From: Tetragonia tetragonoides
Taxonomy: Eukaryota > Streptophyta > Magnoliopsida > Caryophyllales > Aizoaceae
Direction: 5' to 3'
DNA: 64,000 nucleotides
Assembly (NCBI GenBank): GCA_038025085.1
Contig: CM076144.1
Coordinates: 19,537,501 to 19,601,500 of the forward strand
Position numbers and translations under genes: made by a program. The notes beneath the pieces are model-generated. The model was not told where the DNA came from. It saw only the letters and a program-made list of their open reading frames with translations, and did not search any database. Of the stretch, positions 22,971 to 34,723 are shown one piece after another. Every line of letters starts with the position of its first letter. Within the stretch, counting starts at the first letter, position 1.

Positions 22971-23071
22971 ACAGTTTTGAGGACAATAAGGGATATATCA
23001 ATAGACCAAAGTGAGTCCAAAACAACAGTTTTGAGGACAATAAGGGACATATCAATAGACCAAAGTGAGTC
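22971..23071. repeat. Tandem duplication upstream of Sirevirus B third ORF
   Basis: Two nearly identical 48-bp units (ACAGTTTTGAGGACAATAAG to CAAAGTGAGTCC) at 22971-23018 and 23024-23071. Copy A has a single unit near 13555-13605. The duplication is specific to copy B and lies upstream of the TATA box. Confidence 0.8.
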
Positions 23072-23225
23072 CTTTAGTTCAGGTCATACAGTTATGCATT
23101 TTACTGCACGCGAGTTGGTATAGACATACAAAAGCTTTAAAGGGCCATACAAATCACATATATACACACATAAAACATGTAGACACACTCTAGCCAATCA
23201 TCGAGGGAACAGGGTGCACATACAA

Positions 23226-26200
23226 CTAAGTAATCTTGATCATGCCTACTTCTAGTCTAAGTTTCTCATACCTTTCTCTGCTCAATGGTTTAGTAAAGAG
23301 GTTTGCCAATTGATCCTCCGTCTTGCAAAAATTCAATTTAATGAATCTTTTCTCTACATTATCTCTCAGAAAGTGATGTCTAATGTCAATGTACTTTGTT
23401 CTTGAATGTGGCACTGGATTCTTGGAAATATTTATAGCACTTGTGTTGTCATACAAGATTGGCATACAACCTGCATCAATTCCAAAATCCTTTAATTGTT
23501 GTCTTACGCACAACAATTGGGCACAACATGAAGCTGCTGCCACATACTCAGCTTCAGCAGTAGACATGGCCACAGAATTTTGTTTTTTGGAGGCCCAAGA
23601 GATCAAGCAAGGCCCTAGGAAAGTTGCCATGCCTGATGTGCTCTTCCTGTCTACAAGGTATCCTGCATAATCAGCGTCAGCGTAGCCAATTAAATTAATG
23701 CCAGCACCTCTAGGGTACCAAAGACATAAGTCTTCAGTTCCCTTGAGGTACCTTAGGATACGTTTGACTTGTGTAAGATGTGACTCTTTGGGATTTGCTT
23801 GAAACCTTGCACACAAGCCAACACTATACATGATATCAGGTTTACTAGCAGTTAGGTACAATAAGGAACCAATCATACCTCTATACACTGTTTGATCAAC
23901 ACTCTTACCTGCTTCATCCAAGTCAAGCTTGACATTGGTGGCAACAGGTGTATCATAGACCTTGGCATCTCTCATGCCATATTTCTTGATCAACTTTCTA
24001 GCATACTTATATTGATGAATCATTGTTCCTTTTGAAGTTTGTTTGATTTGTAAGCCTAAAAAGAAATTAAGCTCACCCATCATACTCATTTCAAATTCAC
24101 TCATCATCAACTCAGAAAATTCCCTGCACAAAGATTGATTAGTTGCACCAAAAATTATATCATCAACATAGATTTGTACAACTAACAAACTTTTTCCCTT
24201 TGCTCGTAAGAACAGGGTTGTATCAACTTGTCCCCTTTGATAACCATTGTCCATCAAGAACTTTGACATACGTTCATACCAAGCTTTGGGAGCTTGTTTC
24301 AAGCCACACAATGCTTTGTCAAGTTTATAGACATGGTCAGGGGACTCATTGCTTTCAAACCCAGGGGGTTGCTTCACATAGACTTCCTCTTTCAAGTACC
24401 CATTCAGAAAGGCACTTTTGACATCCATTTGTTGCAATTTGAAGTCCATATGAGCTGCAAACACAATCAGCATGCGTATTGCCTCAATTCTAGCAACAGG
24501 AGCAAATGTCTCATCATAGTCAATCCCCTATTGCTGATTGTATCCTTGAACAACTAATCTAGCCTTGTTTCTAACCACAGTACATGTCTCATCCAGTTTG
24601 TTCCTGAACACCCATTTAGTCCCAATGATGGTCCTATTATCAGGTCTAGGAACAAGGTGCCAGACCTTGTTCCTTTCAAGCTGGTTGAGTTCCTTCTGCA
24701 TTGCAGTTATCCAATTAGCATCCTGCAAAGCTTCATTGATATTATGTGGTTCAATATAATATAAGAAAGCAAAAAAAGCCATAAATTTCTGTACAGAAGC
24801 TCTAATTTGAATCCCTTTGTTTATATCACTAATGATTTGATTCATGGGATGAGAGCTCTGATGTTTCCAAGACCGTGGCTGGAAGCCAGAACTTTCTGGA
24901 TCATCTTGTTGTGGAGAGGGAACAGGGTCCTCACTTGGACTTTCATTCTGATCAGCTCCTTCCTCTATGGGTGTTGTTCCCATATCAAGAGAATTTATTC
25001 CTCCTGAGTCCATTGTGTGGACTCTTGGAGGTGTAGACCCTATTTCTTCCTCCACAGCATTACCTGTTTCTCCTGAGGCTTCTTCTTCTTCTTCTTCTTC
25101 TTCTTCTTCCCTTTCTGGTGCAAGGCCAATTGGGAAGTCTTCTTTATCCTGCAGCAATGACTCAAAACTTGCATTAGATTCATCAAACACAACATGGACA
25201 CTTTCCTCAACTTTCTGAGTTCTCTTGTTGAGGACCCTGTATGCTTTGCTCTGAGGAGCATAACCTACAAAGACAGCCTCATCACTCCTAGCATCAAATT
25301 TTCCCAGGTTAGTCTTTCCGTTGTTATGTACATAACACTTACAACCAAAAGCTCTAAAGTGGGAAATGTTTGGCTTTCTTCCTCTGAGTAATTCATAGGG
25401 TGTCTTTCTCAAAATGGACCTTAGCATGGCATGATTTATGATATAGCAAGCTGTGATGATAGCTTCTCCCCACATGTTCCTAGGAAGATCACTAGCTAGC
25501 AACAGGGTTCTAGCTATGTCTTTCAGGGTCCTGTTCTTCCTTTCAACTACCCCGTTCTGTTGGGGCGTCCTTGGGGCAGAGAAGTTGTGATCAATGCCAT
25601 GTTGAGCACAGTAGTTTATGAATTTGTCATTATCAAACTCTGTGCCATGATTAGACCTTAAAGATAATATATCAGCTCCAACCTGTTTCTGCATTCTGTT
25701 CGCAAAGATTTCAAACACATTAAAAGTTTCATCTTTGGAAACAAGAAACAGGGTCCATGTGAATCTAGAATAGTCATATACAATAACAAACACATAGTTT
25801 CTTCCTCCACGAGTTTGAACTCTCATAGGACCACAAAGATCCATGTGTGGAAGCTCAAGAGGTCGTGAAGTACTTACCATGTTCTTTGTCTTAAAAGAAG
25901 ACTTTACCTGTTTACCTCTAACACAAGCACCACATAACTCATCACTTTTAAATTTGATTTTAGGTAAACCAATGACAACGTTTTGTGATGCTAGCTTGTT
26001 CAAGGTATTGAGACTTACATGTCTGAACCGTCTATGCCACAATGAGACATCGGTTTCAATAGCACTGAGACATGTTAGAGAGTTACTAGAAAGCTTATTT
26101 ACATCAACTTTGTAAACATTCTTGTGCCGCTTTCCCTCTAGCACCACATTATTTGTTTTGTGATTCGCAACTATGCAACTGTTTGTAGTGAATAGGACAT

Positions 26201-26468
26201 TGTTCCCTTTATCACATAGTTGTGAAACACTCAACAAATTATGCTTCAAACCATCAACCATGTAGACTTCATCTATAGAGTGCGATAGTGACTTACCAAC
26301 CTTACCTATGCCAACCACTTCACCTGTTTGGTCGTCACCAAAATTCACACTTCCACCTTCATAGGCTGTGAGTGAAAGAAATACAGATTTTTCTCCTGTT
26401 ATGTGCCTTGACCTGCCACTGTCCACATACCATGGTTTGCTCTCTTTCACTTTAGCCTGCAATGAGAG
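23226..26468 (-). CDS. pol: Sirevirus B pol: protease, integrase, RT, RNase H
   Basis: One continuous frame from the gag stop to TGA/stop 23228-23226, with one internal TAG at 24530-24528 (copy A has GAG there). Order: aspartic protease with WYVDSG, GAG-pre-integrase WHRRFRHVSLNTLNKL, integrase zinc motif C-x2-C in ELCGACVRGKQ, catalytic core from HMDLCGP to APRTPQQNGVVERKN, integrase C-terminal FVGYAPQSKAYRVLN, RT with WVFRNKLDE and YVDDIIFG, and RNase H ending with ADADYAGYLVDRKSTSG and AEAEYVAAASCCAQ. The second catalytic Asp of integrase is Asn here (RSNHGTEF; RSDHDTEF in copy A). The TAG and the D-to-N change predict an inactive product. Confidence 0.9.
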
Positions 26469-28364
26469 TCACTTGTTAGTTTTAGGAACCCACACTTGCT
26501 TGGGCTCCCTTTTCGCAGAATCATTTTTAACTCTGTCTTTTCTCATCCAAACTTGTTTTACCTGTTGCTTATTCTTGGCAACAGACCTAGTTCTCTCCTG
26601 GCATTCGTACCTGTAGTGACCACCTTGTCCACAATGCCAGCAGAGTCTGTTATATTTCAATCCAACATATTTGGTGTTGGGAGTCCAGTCATCCTTCTTA
26701 GGTTTTCTTCCTAAACCATTTTTAGACCTATTATGATGATCATTTAGCCATTTTAAGGCTTGAGATGAACTAGTCCATTTGTTAAGATGAACTAGTTCTT
26801 CTTGAACCTTATCCAACTTGCCCTTATAGTCCTTAGATTTTTCAAGTTCCTTTTCCAAGTTAATCCTAAGAATTTCACATTCAGATTTTAACTCATCTAG
26901 ACCAGTCTCATCACAAACATATATAGGTTCTAAGGTCTCAATAGCTTTCTTAGATAAATCAGTCTCAAGAGATAAACATTTACTTTCAAGGATGAACCTT
27001 GTTTTCTCCATTTTGCATACTGTTTCTTTGAGATCTTTATTTTCCTTTTTCAAGGTTTTTAACATTTTCTCGTAGTTGATTTTGATCTCTAACAATTCAC
27101 TTACATCTTCCTTTGAATCATTATAAGCATGCAAGATGTTATCTTTTTCAATGTTTAACCCTTCATACTGATCCATCATGGCAAGTACCATCTTAAGCAA
27201 TTTATCTCTAGACCAAGAAGCAATTTGACTTTTAATTTCAAGAATACCTACCTCTGCTTCTTCATCTTTAGGAGAGATATCTGTTTTGGCCATGGTGCAT
27301 AGATCCTCCACTCCATCGTCTGGATTATCGTCCTCGTTGTCTGACCAACCAGCCAGCATGCTCACGTATCTTGCTTCTCTTTTGGTGAACCTTTCTGGCT
27401 TTCTGGAGGAGGATGGACGTTGTTCTGTCTGCATGTTCTCACTTGGCTCAGAACACTCGTTCTTGAAGTGACCAAGTCTTGAGCACTTGTGACATCTGAT
27501 CTTGGACTTGTCGAAGTTTCCACCTTTCCCTAAGTTTGACGAAGCTTGTGTGAAACTTCCTTTATCACCATAAAAGCGAGCCAACTTCCTGGAAACAAGG
27601 CTTATCTCATCTTCATTTAGATCTAGGTCATCTTCAGGAATCTCATCCACTTGGAAAGCAATCTCATTTTCTCTATTAGGCTCATTAGATTTAACTTGCA
27701 ACTCATGAGTCATTAAGTAACCAATTAATTCTTCAACCTTCATGGTGGTCAAATCCCTTGCCTCTTGAATAGCCGTCACTTTAGGTGTCCATGTAGTGTT
27801 TGCTGGTAGACTCCTTAACAACTTTCTAACAACATCTTCTTCATCAAAGGGTTTGTCAAGGGATTTGAGTTGATTTAGGATATTGTTGAACCAAGCATAC
27901 ATGTCTTTGATAGTATCTGTTGGTTCCATGTTAAACAATTCATATTGCCTAATCAACATATCAATTTTGGATTGCTTTACCTGTGAGGTGCCTTCATACG
28001 CAGTCTCCAAGGTCTACCAGATGCTTTGAGCAGTGTCACATTCTTGAATGCGATTGTATTCCATAGCATCAACTCCACAGTGTAGGAGTTTGACAGCTCT
28101 AGCATTTTTCTCTATCTGCTTCATGTCAGTATTGGCCAATTTTTCTAGAGGTTTGATGCTTGTGTTTCCTTCTGCGTCCACTTGCTCTATAACCAGATCT
28201 CCCTTCTGAGTTATTTGCCATAACTCATAGTCTTCAGCCTTAATGAAAATTTTCATTCTTTTCTTCCACCAAGAGTAAAACTCTCCATTAAACAGTGGTG
28301 GACGGTTAATGGTTTGTCCTTCCCTCATGTCACTGGGTGCACTCATTTTTGCGGAAAAATTCAA
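26469..28364 (-). CDS. gag: Sirevirus B gag with two zinc knuckles
   Basis: Starts at ATG 28364, shortly after the PBS. The N-terminal part (INRPPLFNGEFYSWWKKRM) is the DUF4219/UBN2-type capsid region of plant Copia elements. Two CCHC knuckles follow: CHKCSRLGHFKNEC and CWHCGQGGHYRYEC, with a long Lys/Glu/Leu-rich coiled-coil stretch between them (about 27260-26800). TAG 28016-28014 interrupts the frame after 116 codons. A TGA at 26471-26469 ends gag exactly before the protease, in the same frame as pol. Gag packages RNA into virus-like particles. The long coiled coil fits Sirevirus gag. Confidence 0.88.
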
Positions 28365-28391
28365 GGTGTTAACCTTTTAATGAGCAACCTT

Positions 28392-28403
28392 GCTCTGATA
28401 CCA
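28392..28403 (-). other. Primer binding site, initiator tRNA-Met type
   Basis: On the minus strand TGGTATCAGAGC lies two bases inside the 5' LTR end. It matches the standard PBS complementary to the 3' end of plant initiator Met-tRNA, as in most Copia elements. This fixes the inner LTR border. Confidence 0.9.
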
Positions 28404-28405
28404 AC

Positions 28406-29865
28406 TTAAGAGTGCCTAAGTTACTCTAGAGGGGGGGTGAATAGAGTGACTCCAATTTCTTGCATTTTGTAACTTGAGAACATAGTAGGGAACAACGTCC
28501 ATAACGTTGTTCCTACGCAGTGAACTGAAACAGAATGTAAAAACTGAAAGTAAATAACACAAGGCTTTTTTCACGTGGAAAACCTCCTAGGCTCAACAGG
28601 AGTAAAAACCACGACCCAGTTACTTGGGATTTTGTCACACTACTTCTCTTATAACCAGAGCCAAAATATAGGATACAACACAGTACCCTAACACCACCAC
28701 ACAACGTCACTGATGCGTTGCCAATCTCTCCAAGTCACACACTGACCTGAGAGAAATTCTACGCTTGTCACTAAGATAGAGCAATTACAAATAACTAGAT
28801 TGTTTGTCTTATTACACGCTTCAATACTAAGAAAAATAAGACCACAGAAAACCTATTATGCAATAACCAATCTAAGCAAAACTCAAACTGACCAGGACAG
28901 GGAACAGGGTGCAAGGTTGTTCTTGTGAGTACTGGACGTATCTGGTTTGGACAAATGAACGCTTTGCACAAATGATTCTGATCTCAATAATACACGCAAA
29001 GCTTAACCCTACAACTGAGCCTATCAGGTGTCTTATAGGCAGGAAAAAGGAGCTCAGTCCAATTAGGTTAAATCTCTTCAGAATATAAAAGATAAGATTT
29101 GTCAAAAAGATAGGATAGAGTTTAAGTAAAGATCAAAGATCTTTCCTTAATCCGCCCTATGTGATAAAAACCGTCCAAAGGCTTGGCCAGCTAGCAAGTA
29201 ATTTATCAGAATATAATCTCTAAAAGATAATTAGAAATATTCCAAAAGATAATTCACTTACCTTAACAATATAAACTTGGCCATTAAGTAAAATACTTTT
29301 TCTAAGATAATATCTTTTCAAAATAAAATACTTTTTCTGTTTAAAACAAGATTTTGCAATATTCATTTTTTCCAAAATAGATTATATTTCTTCAGAAGAA
29401 TATTTGTGTGAATATCTAAAAAGATAATACACAAAATATTTGTAGAAATAATAAATACGATATTATGCAAACTCGTCCAGATACACAGCTTAGAAGGAAC
29501 AGGGTCCAACTCGTTGTTCCCCTTTGGTTCCTTCAAGATGCAGTGCTAGTCATAGAGAACAGGGTTCACAAGAATGCTCCCCTATACTCGTAGACGTATG
29601 CACTCAGTCCTACAACCTTGTTCCCTTGTCATGATCATCTTAGACTCTTGCTAACTAGTCAAGCATAGTACATAAAGAATAATGACAAATGCACTTAACT
29701 ACATTACATTGTCTTCATGTCTTGTTTGGATCCAAACATCTTCATGAGCAATCATGCTTTGAGCATTACGACTTCTTGCATCCTTAAGTCAACCTGCCAT
29801 CATAGTTAGTTCACACAAAGATAAGGACACTACGTTTGTTATCATCAAAACCTAGGAACCCAACA
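28406..29865 (-). repeat. Sirevirus B 5' LTR (1460 bp)
   Basis: Starts (minus strand) TGTTGGGTTCCTAGG at 29865 and ends CTCTTAA next to the PBS. The TATA region reads CCTATAAGAC here instead of the CCTATATAAGG of the 3' LTR, a 2-bp loss. Several dozen other differences from the 3' LTR are visible by eye, so the element is not a very fresh insertion. Confidence 0.92.
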
Positions 29866-30564
29866 CTCTTTATTAGAGTTGTGATTTGCCCGACTATGCT
29901 GTTTTTAATGCTTAGATGATGTGAAGTGATTGAATGAGCTTATTGTGTATTTTGCTTTGTAAACTCCAAGTGCTTGATGAAATGACTAAGTGAGAACTTG
30001 GCTTATATATATATTGTGTAATTAACTTAAAACCAAAAGGGGGTAAGATAATTATAGGAGGTCCATTGAGTAAACAAAGGGATTCAACCACGAAAGTAGG
30101 TAGATTTCCTTTTGGAGATGTGAAGGCTAGGTGTTTCTTAATGAGCCCAATAAAACTCGACCCCATAAAAATAGGTGGAAGGGTGGATGGAATTGAGTAT
30201 TCCTTTGGTGACCTTGAGAGGTCTTTAGTCATTAATTGACTTAGTATATATCTCTACACAATTGCTCTTTTGATTGCATGCTCTTTTATCATCCACTGTA
30301 TTAGATTATCACTAATTGGGTGAACTTCCATCTCTAGCTTTAATTCTTGATTCCTCTAATTGTGATTGTTCTATTTTCTCACCTTAGTTAATTATTTTAG
30401 TTTTAACTTTAAATTTAATTAAACTAAATCATTTATCCAGTTTACCCAATTTTTCCTAACTTTCCCAGTTTTAGATATTTGGTATTCAAAACACCCTCGC
30501 TTCCCTGGGACACGATAATTTTATTACTCCGATAAACTCGTTCACTTGCGAGGCTATCACACAT

Positions 30565-31560
30565 ACGTGTTGGACCACGAATAACCGCAAATCGAGCTTG
30601 AAGCACTACAAATGTGCTAAACATCTTTCCTTGTTGCTTCTTGAAGTTCAGCAAACAACATCCTTTCACAAAAGTTCACTAATCAGGATAAATATCATTT
30701 ACTAGATAATATCCCAAGTTGTTGTTTGTGTGGTTCACCGTATAAGTGTGATTTGAGGAGCTCGCCATGCATATAATTCTTTGAAAACAGGTGATCAGGC
30801 AAGCACATTGAGGTTATTGCTTGACTTAGGCATGCAAAAAAATGCATGCCATATCCATATATAAGTCTTTCGAAGCAACTGCCTCAAGCATGATTGTCGG
30901 CTTCCCACTGTCTCGAGCATATTAGCCTTTCCATGCAACCGTACTATTTTTCCATTACTAGTACATGCAATCTATACTCCCCATCATACTAGGGAACCGA
31001 GGCTCCTTTCCCCATCTCATAAATTGTTGAACATTGGCGACATTGCGATTTGTCAAATACTCAGTGGGGTATTTTGCGTTTACAGCTTTAACAAACTATG
31101 AACACATTCAACCATAGTGAATTTGGCAATATGTAAGTATTTATCAACACCATCAGATAGTCCACTCCTACCAAGATCATCCTTACGTATGCTAATATAC
31201 GTAAAGCTGCAGTACATTTTTGTAATGTAGATAGTCCACTCCTACCGAGATCATCCTTACGTGTTCAAACCATGAATTTTGCTCAGTAATGCAGCTCACA
31301 ATACGAAGAAAGAGTGACCTTTGCATCGTAAATCATCGCCGAAGTATGTCATCGGTAAATGTGGGATCGGGATCGAAATAACCTTTGAGTAGTTGGGCAT
31401 GACCCCTTTCACGACCCTTCTTTATATAAGCTCGCCGCCTTCTTTATGCACTGGAAAAATCTTGACTTAGTATGAATTCATTCACCAGTCATATGTTTTC
31501 TTCCTCTTGAGGATCTTCTTCCATACAAGAAGCGATTTACTCTTGTGGAATGATATTTGT
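30565..31560 (-). pseudogene. Harbinger DDE transposase, N-terminal and middle part
   Basis: Minus-strand segments in family order: YIKKGRERGHAQLLKGYF (about 31430-31380), FTMQRSLFLRIV (about 31320), DKYLHIAKFTMVECVHSL (about 31130), KPTIMLEAVASKD (about 30880-30840) and LQARFAVIRGPTRM (about 30610-30565). All fit PIF/Harbinger transposases, but stops and frameshifts are frequent. The frame ends at GPTRM where the solo LTR begins and resumes at 9995. The family recognises the element's ends and cuts at TTA/TAA. Confidence 0.68.
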
Positions 31561-31725
31561 GTGAGCATTGAAGTCGTTAAACATTGTCACAAATGGTTTA
31601 AGGAACGAATGGTTTCCTAGAGAGCAGAGAATGAGAGTTTTCAAAGTCTGTGTTTGGTGTTAATTTATGATATGAATATAATATGATGAGCTTCAAATAT
31701 ATAGAGGTAGGTATCTTTCAAGCCT

Positions 31726-31825
31726 CCAAAGGACAACTTTTCACACCTCTAAAGGGTAGAATGCCTTTTCACAAATCCAAACGGCGGAATGCCTTTTCAA
31801 CCTCCAAAGGGCAGAATGCCTTTAT
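31726..31825. repeat. Short tandem repeat, ~26-30 bp unit
   Basis: About three to four diverged units around CCAAAGGGCAGAATGCCTTTT lie between the two Harbinger genes. AT-rich sequence with A-runs follows to about 32160 and shows no gene. Confidence 0.6.
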
Positions 31826-32341
31826 AATAAATGACATTAAAAATTGGTTAAAAAAATGCAATTAATCTAAACATGTTATATCAAAATAATAACAACTTAA
31901 TTTAGGATAGAAATTTAGTTAAAACAACATTAATTTAAACATTAAAAAATACGAGTACAATTGTTTTTTGGAGTGGTAAACTGGTAGTTAAAGTAAACTA
32001 AACTACTAAAACTAAACTAAAAAAAATTAAAACTACTCAATTAAACTAAAAGTACTAAATTAAACTTTAAAATACAACACACTTAAAGCATAGAATTAAA
32101 AGATAGCATCAAACCAAAAATACTAAAATTTAACTAGTACTTAAAATTTAACTAAAGCTTACTTTTTTTTTTTAAGCACGCCACTGTTTTGGTAACTTCT
32201 AATCCATCTTGCTGAGGAGATTGTCCATCCTTCTATGAAAAACATGTAACTTTTGTGGATTTATTGTGGAGTTGTCTATTGATAGAAGTTGCGTTTCTAG
32301 CTCCCGTTCTTTAGGCGTATTTTGTCGTTCATTAACACATT

Positions 32342-33190
32342 TTGATTATTAAGCGTTCTATAAGTGCATTCATCGCATTTTTTTTTTTTTTTTTGCAAAT
32401 GAATATCATTGTATACACTCATTCAAGAGGTTGCCTCCACAACCTTATCAGCAATAGTAACGGCTCAGATCTCAAGGCATTCCTTTTTGCCGATTTTTGG
32501 CCAATAGGATGTTGTATTGGTAAAAGTCTTTTGCCAAAGAGTCCTCGAATCAGAATTGTTTTCTTCGGTTGGTGCCCAAATCCAATGTTCTATCTGACTC
32601 AATCTTCAAACTTCACTCCCCTCACCTTCTTCAGCATTAGATCCGGAGGTATAGACGCCATATTCGCATCTTTGACCTCTTGTTACTTGATGTTTGGCAT
32701 AAAAATACATAAGGCTGCCATTTGGGTTCATCCTTGAGCAATCTCCAAGCATAATGACTTTTGAATATCTTACCTATTTATGTCTTGTATAGTGCCTTTG
32801 TTTCGAGCATTATCATATTCTCATTGGAACCGCTACGGTGACGTTGAAGTATTTGGTTATGACATCCAACGTACTTTAACACACTTTGGGAGATGCCACC
32901 AAAATGCTTTTGCAACTGCACAAGAATTCTATCATTATACAAACCTTCACCACTACCTTTATGATACTCCAAGACGCAAAGGTGTTGGAGATCTGACTTG
33001 TGCCAACCACAGGGTATTTGGAAACATTTAGCCAAGAGCTGAGTAGCGAAGCTACTTCATCAGGAGTCCACGTTTGGTATCTCTGTCTTATTCTTCTGGA
33101 AGTTGGTGTCACTAGCTCGATGGATGATTCGTCTCCGGCAATGGATTGTTGAATGTGGGAATCATACCCAAATATTCTCATTTGTGGCAT
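32342..33190 (-). pseudogene. Harbinger ORF1-like Myb/SANT protein remnant
   Basis: The minus-strand frame starting at 33190 contains IRQRYQTWTPDEVASLLSSW and LNVSKYPVVGTSQISNTF. This is the trihelix/Myb-like motif of PIF/Harbinger ORF1 proteins, which partner with the transposase in DNA binding (usual form W-x-x-x-E-D-x-x-L-x-x-x-W-L-N-x-S-x-D-P-I-V-G). Downstream (32740-32380) reading is fragmentary in several frames. The frame is broken after about 100 codons. Confidence 0.6.
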
Positions 33191-34197
33191 TTGGTATGGA
33201 GAGTCAAGTTAATTTGAGAGATTAAGATCAAAACCCCAAAAGCCAAATTGAGAGTCATTTTGTGAAAATTGACTTAGTGCCTCTTGTGAAAATAAAAAAA
33301 TTATTTGACGAATGGTTAGGCAAAGAGAATTTTTGGTCCGCGTAAGTAGAAAAAATTGTTTGTTTGTAAGAATTTGTGGGTTAATCGGATTTTGGTTTTG
33401 ATAATTATAAGAATTATCAAAATTTGATTTTGAGAATTACTATTTCTTAGCATAAGTGATATAAAAATAATATTAAACAAAGTTGCAACTATATATTTTA
33501 CAAGAGATAAAGTTGAAAAACTTTCAAGGAGGATGAGCTGAGAGGATATGATATGTGAAAATAATTTGCCAACACCCAAGCAGTTTATAGATTAAATTAA
33601 TAAATTAATAAATAATCACGGCTTCATTTTTGTTAAATTTTTTACACTACAAATTAAGTGAAGCAAATACTAGTCTGACAAAATGCAGTTGGAAAATAAT
33701 CCACATAGCAGGACAGATTTACTTTACACGTGTCAAATTTTTGGTGATATTAATATTACATATTACGTAGTATTATGGTCAAACAATTGCCAGCTTCAAT
33801 CCTAGTGGGCGATAGACAGTAATTAACTAAGCCCAACGTGGGCCATAGACAAACAATTGCCAACAACTTCATACCCAATACTCACGCACGTTTTCCTAAA
33901 CATAATTCACGACCAACGTTTTTTTGCTGTGGGTCCTGACCTTTCTCTCTTACACGCCTCATTCCCCCAAAGTTCAAGCCTGTTTTCTTTATCCGTGCAC
34001 CTCGATTGGATGAATTAATTGATTGTATTTGTTTTGTATTTGGTAAGCCAAAAAATACTCTCCAATATGATCTTGCCAAAATTTGCTTACCATATTTGAA
34101 TTTGGCAAGACAAAAATACATGGGTTGGAAATGCTCTTAGAAGTTATTTCCAAGACCCTCCTAAAGGGCCACCTAGTTTCCAAAGATAAACAATTTA

Positions 34198-34723
34198 GGG
34201 GGTGTTTGGTTGGCCTAAAGTAATGGAATGAAGTCACTTAATCCATTTCGTGTGTTTTTTTTTTTTTTTTTTTTTGCTCTTCAATCCATTTCGTGTGTTT
34301 GATATGCTACTTTTGGGTTTAGAACTCAAACCCCTCAGGATTCAAGTCCCCCCAAAACTAACACCACTAGAATCTCCCCAATTTCTAATGGAATCATAAT
34401 GATACCTCCCTTTGTCATTTCAAAAACAAATAAAAATAAAAATGAAAAACGAAAAATGAAAATAAAAACTAAAAATATTTTCTCTCTCCTCACCATCCCC
34501 ATCCCACCCTAGCTCCACCATATTGTCACCTTAGTCGCCCTTCCAGCCACCACAACATAACCACCTCAACTACACACTCTTTAACCACCACCGAAATCGC
34601 CTCTGATCGGCTCACCACCTAGCTCCCACCACTCTCTAACCACTACTGGAGTCCCCATTCCATACCTAAAAGTTTGAAGTTCCATACCGAACCCATTCCA
34701 CTTATTCGAACCAAACAATTCCT
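34198..34723. mobile_element. Tourist-like MITE (526 bp)
   Basis: Flanked by TTA at 34195-34197 and 34724-34726. Left end GGGGGTGTTTGGTTGG, right end (reverse complement) GGAATTGTTTGGTTCG; subterminal GGAATG/CATTCC motifs on both sides. Inside are a T-run (34252-34275), AAAATAAAAA-type sequence and a CCACC-rich stretch; no ORF. The TTA duplication and the GTTTGGTT-type ends fit Harbinger-derived MITEs. Confidence 0.6.

Larger units (their letters stand above)
18488..29865 (-). mobile_element. Sirevirus copy B (Ty1/copia), nearly complete
   Basis: An 11.38-kb element in minus orientation: 5' LTR 29865-28406, PBS, gag, pol, third ORF, PPT and 3' LTR 19973-18488. The 5-bp duplication CTCTT lies at 29866-29870 and 18483-18487. 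LTRs end CTCTTAA rather than the CTCTTCA of copy A. gag-pol is one frame from 28364 to 23226 with three in-frame stops, and the integrase has lost a catalytic residue, so it is recently active in form but not in function. It is inserted in the same solo LTR as copy A. Confidence 0.93.
9996..30559 (+). mobile_element. Probable solo LTR (gypsy/Athila-like) split by two Sireviruses
   Basis: Once both Sireviruses and their duplications are removed, the pieces 9996-10259, 18093-18482 and 29871-30559 total about 1.34 kb, flanked by CACAT at 9991-9995 and 30560-30564. It has LTR features: a TATAAATA box at 18237-18244 followed by a leader-like region, a 3' part ending CGTTCACTTGCGAGGCTATCA, and an upstream CTTCCCTGGGACACGA motif of the sort seen in Athila-type LTR ends. 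The right end is CA. The left end reads TA rather than TG, either a G-to-A change or a slightly misplaced border. No internal domain or second LTR is seen, hence solo LTR. Family assignment is from memory. Confidence 0.55.
9087..34136 (-). mobile_element. PIF/Harbinger element, split by nested LTR elements
   Basis: Left end GAGCATCTCTAATCCAAT and right end (reverse complement) GAGCATTTCCAACCCAT form an inverted repeat typical of plant Harbinger ends. Flanking triplets TCA (9084-9086) and TTA (34137-34139) may be a decayed 3-bp duplication. Two minus-strand genes fit the superfamily: a Myb/SANT-like ORF1 near 32.3-33.2 kb and a DDE transposase at 31.56-30.56 kb that continues at 9995-9804. Without the insertion at 9996-30559 the element is about 4.5 kb, a normal size for an autonomous copy. 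It is decayed. Confidence 0.62.
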
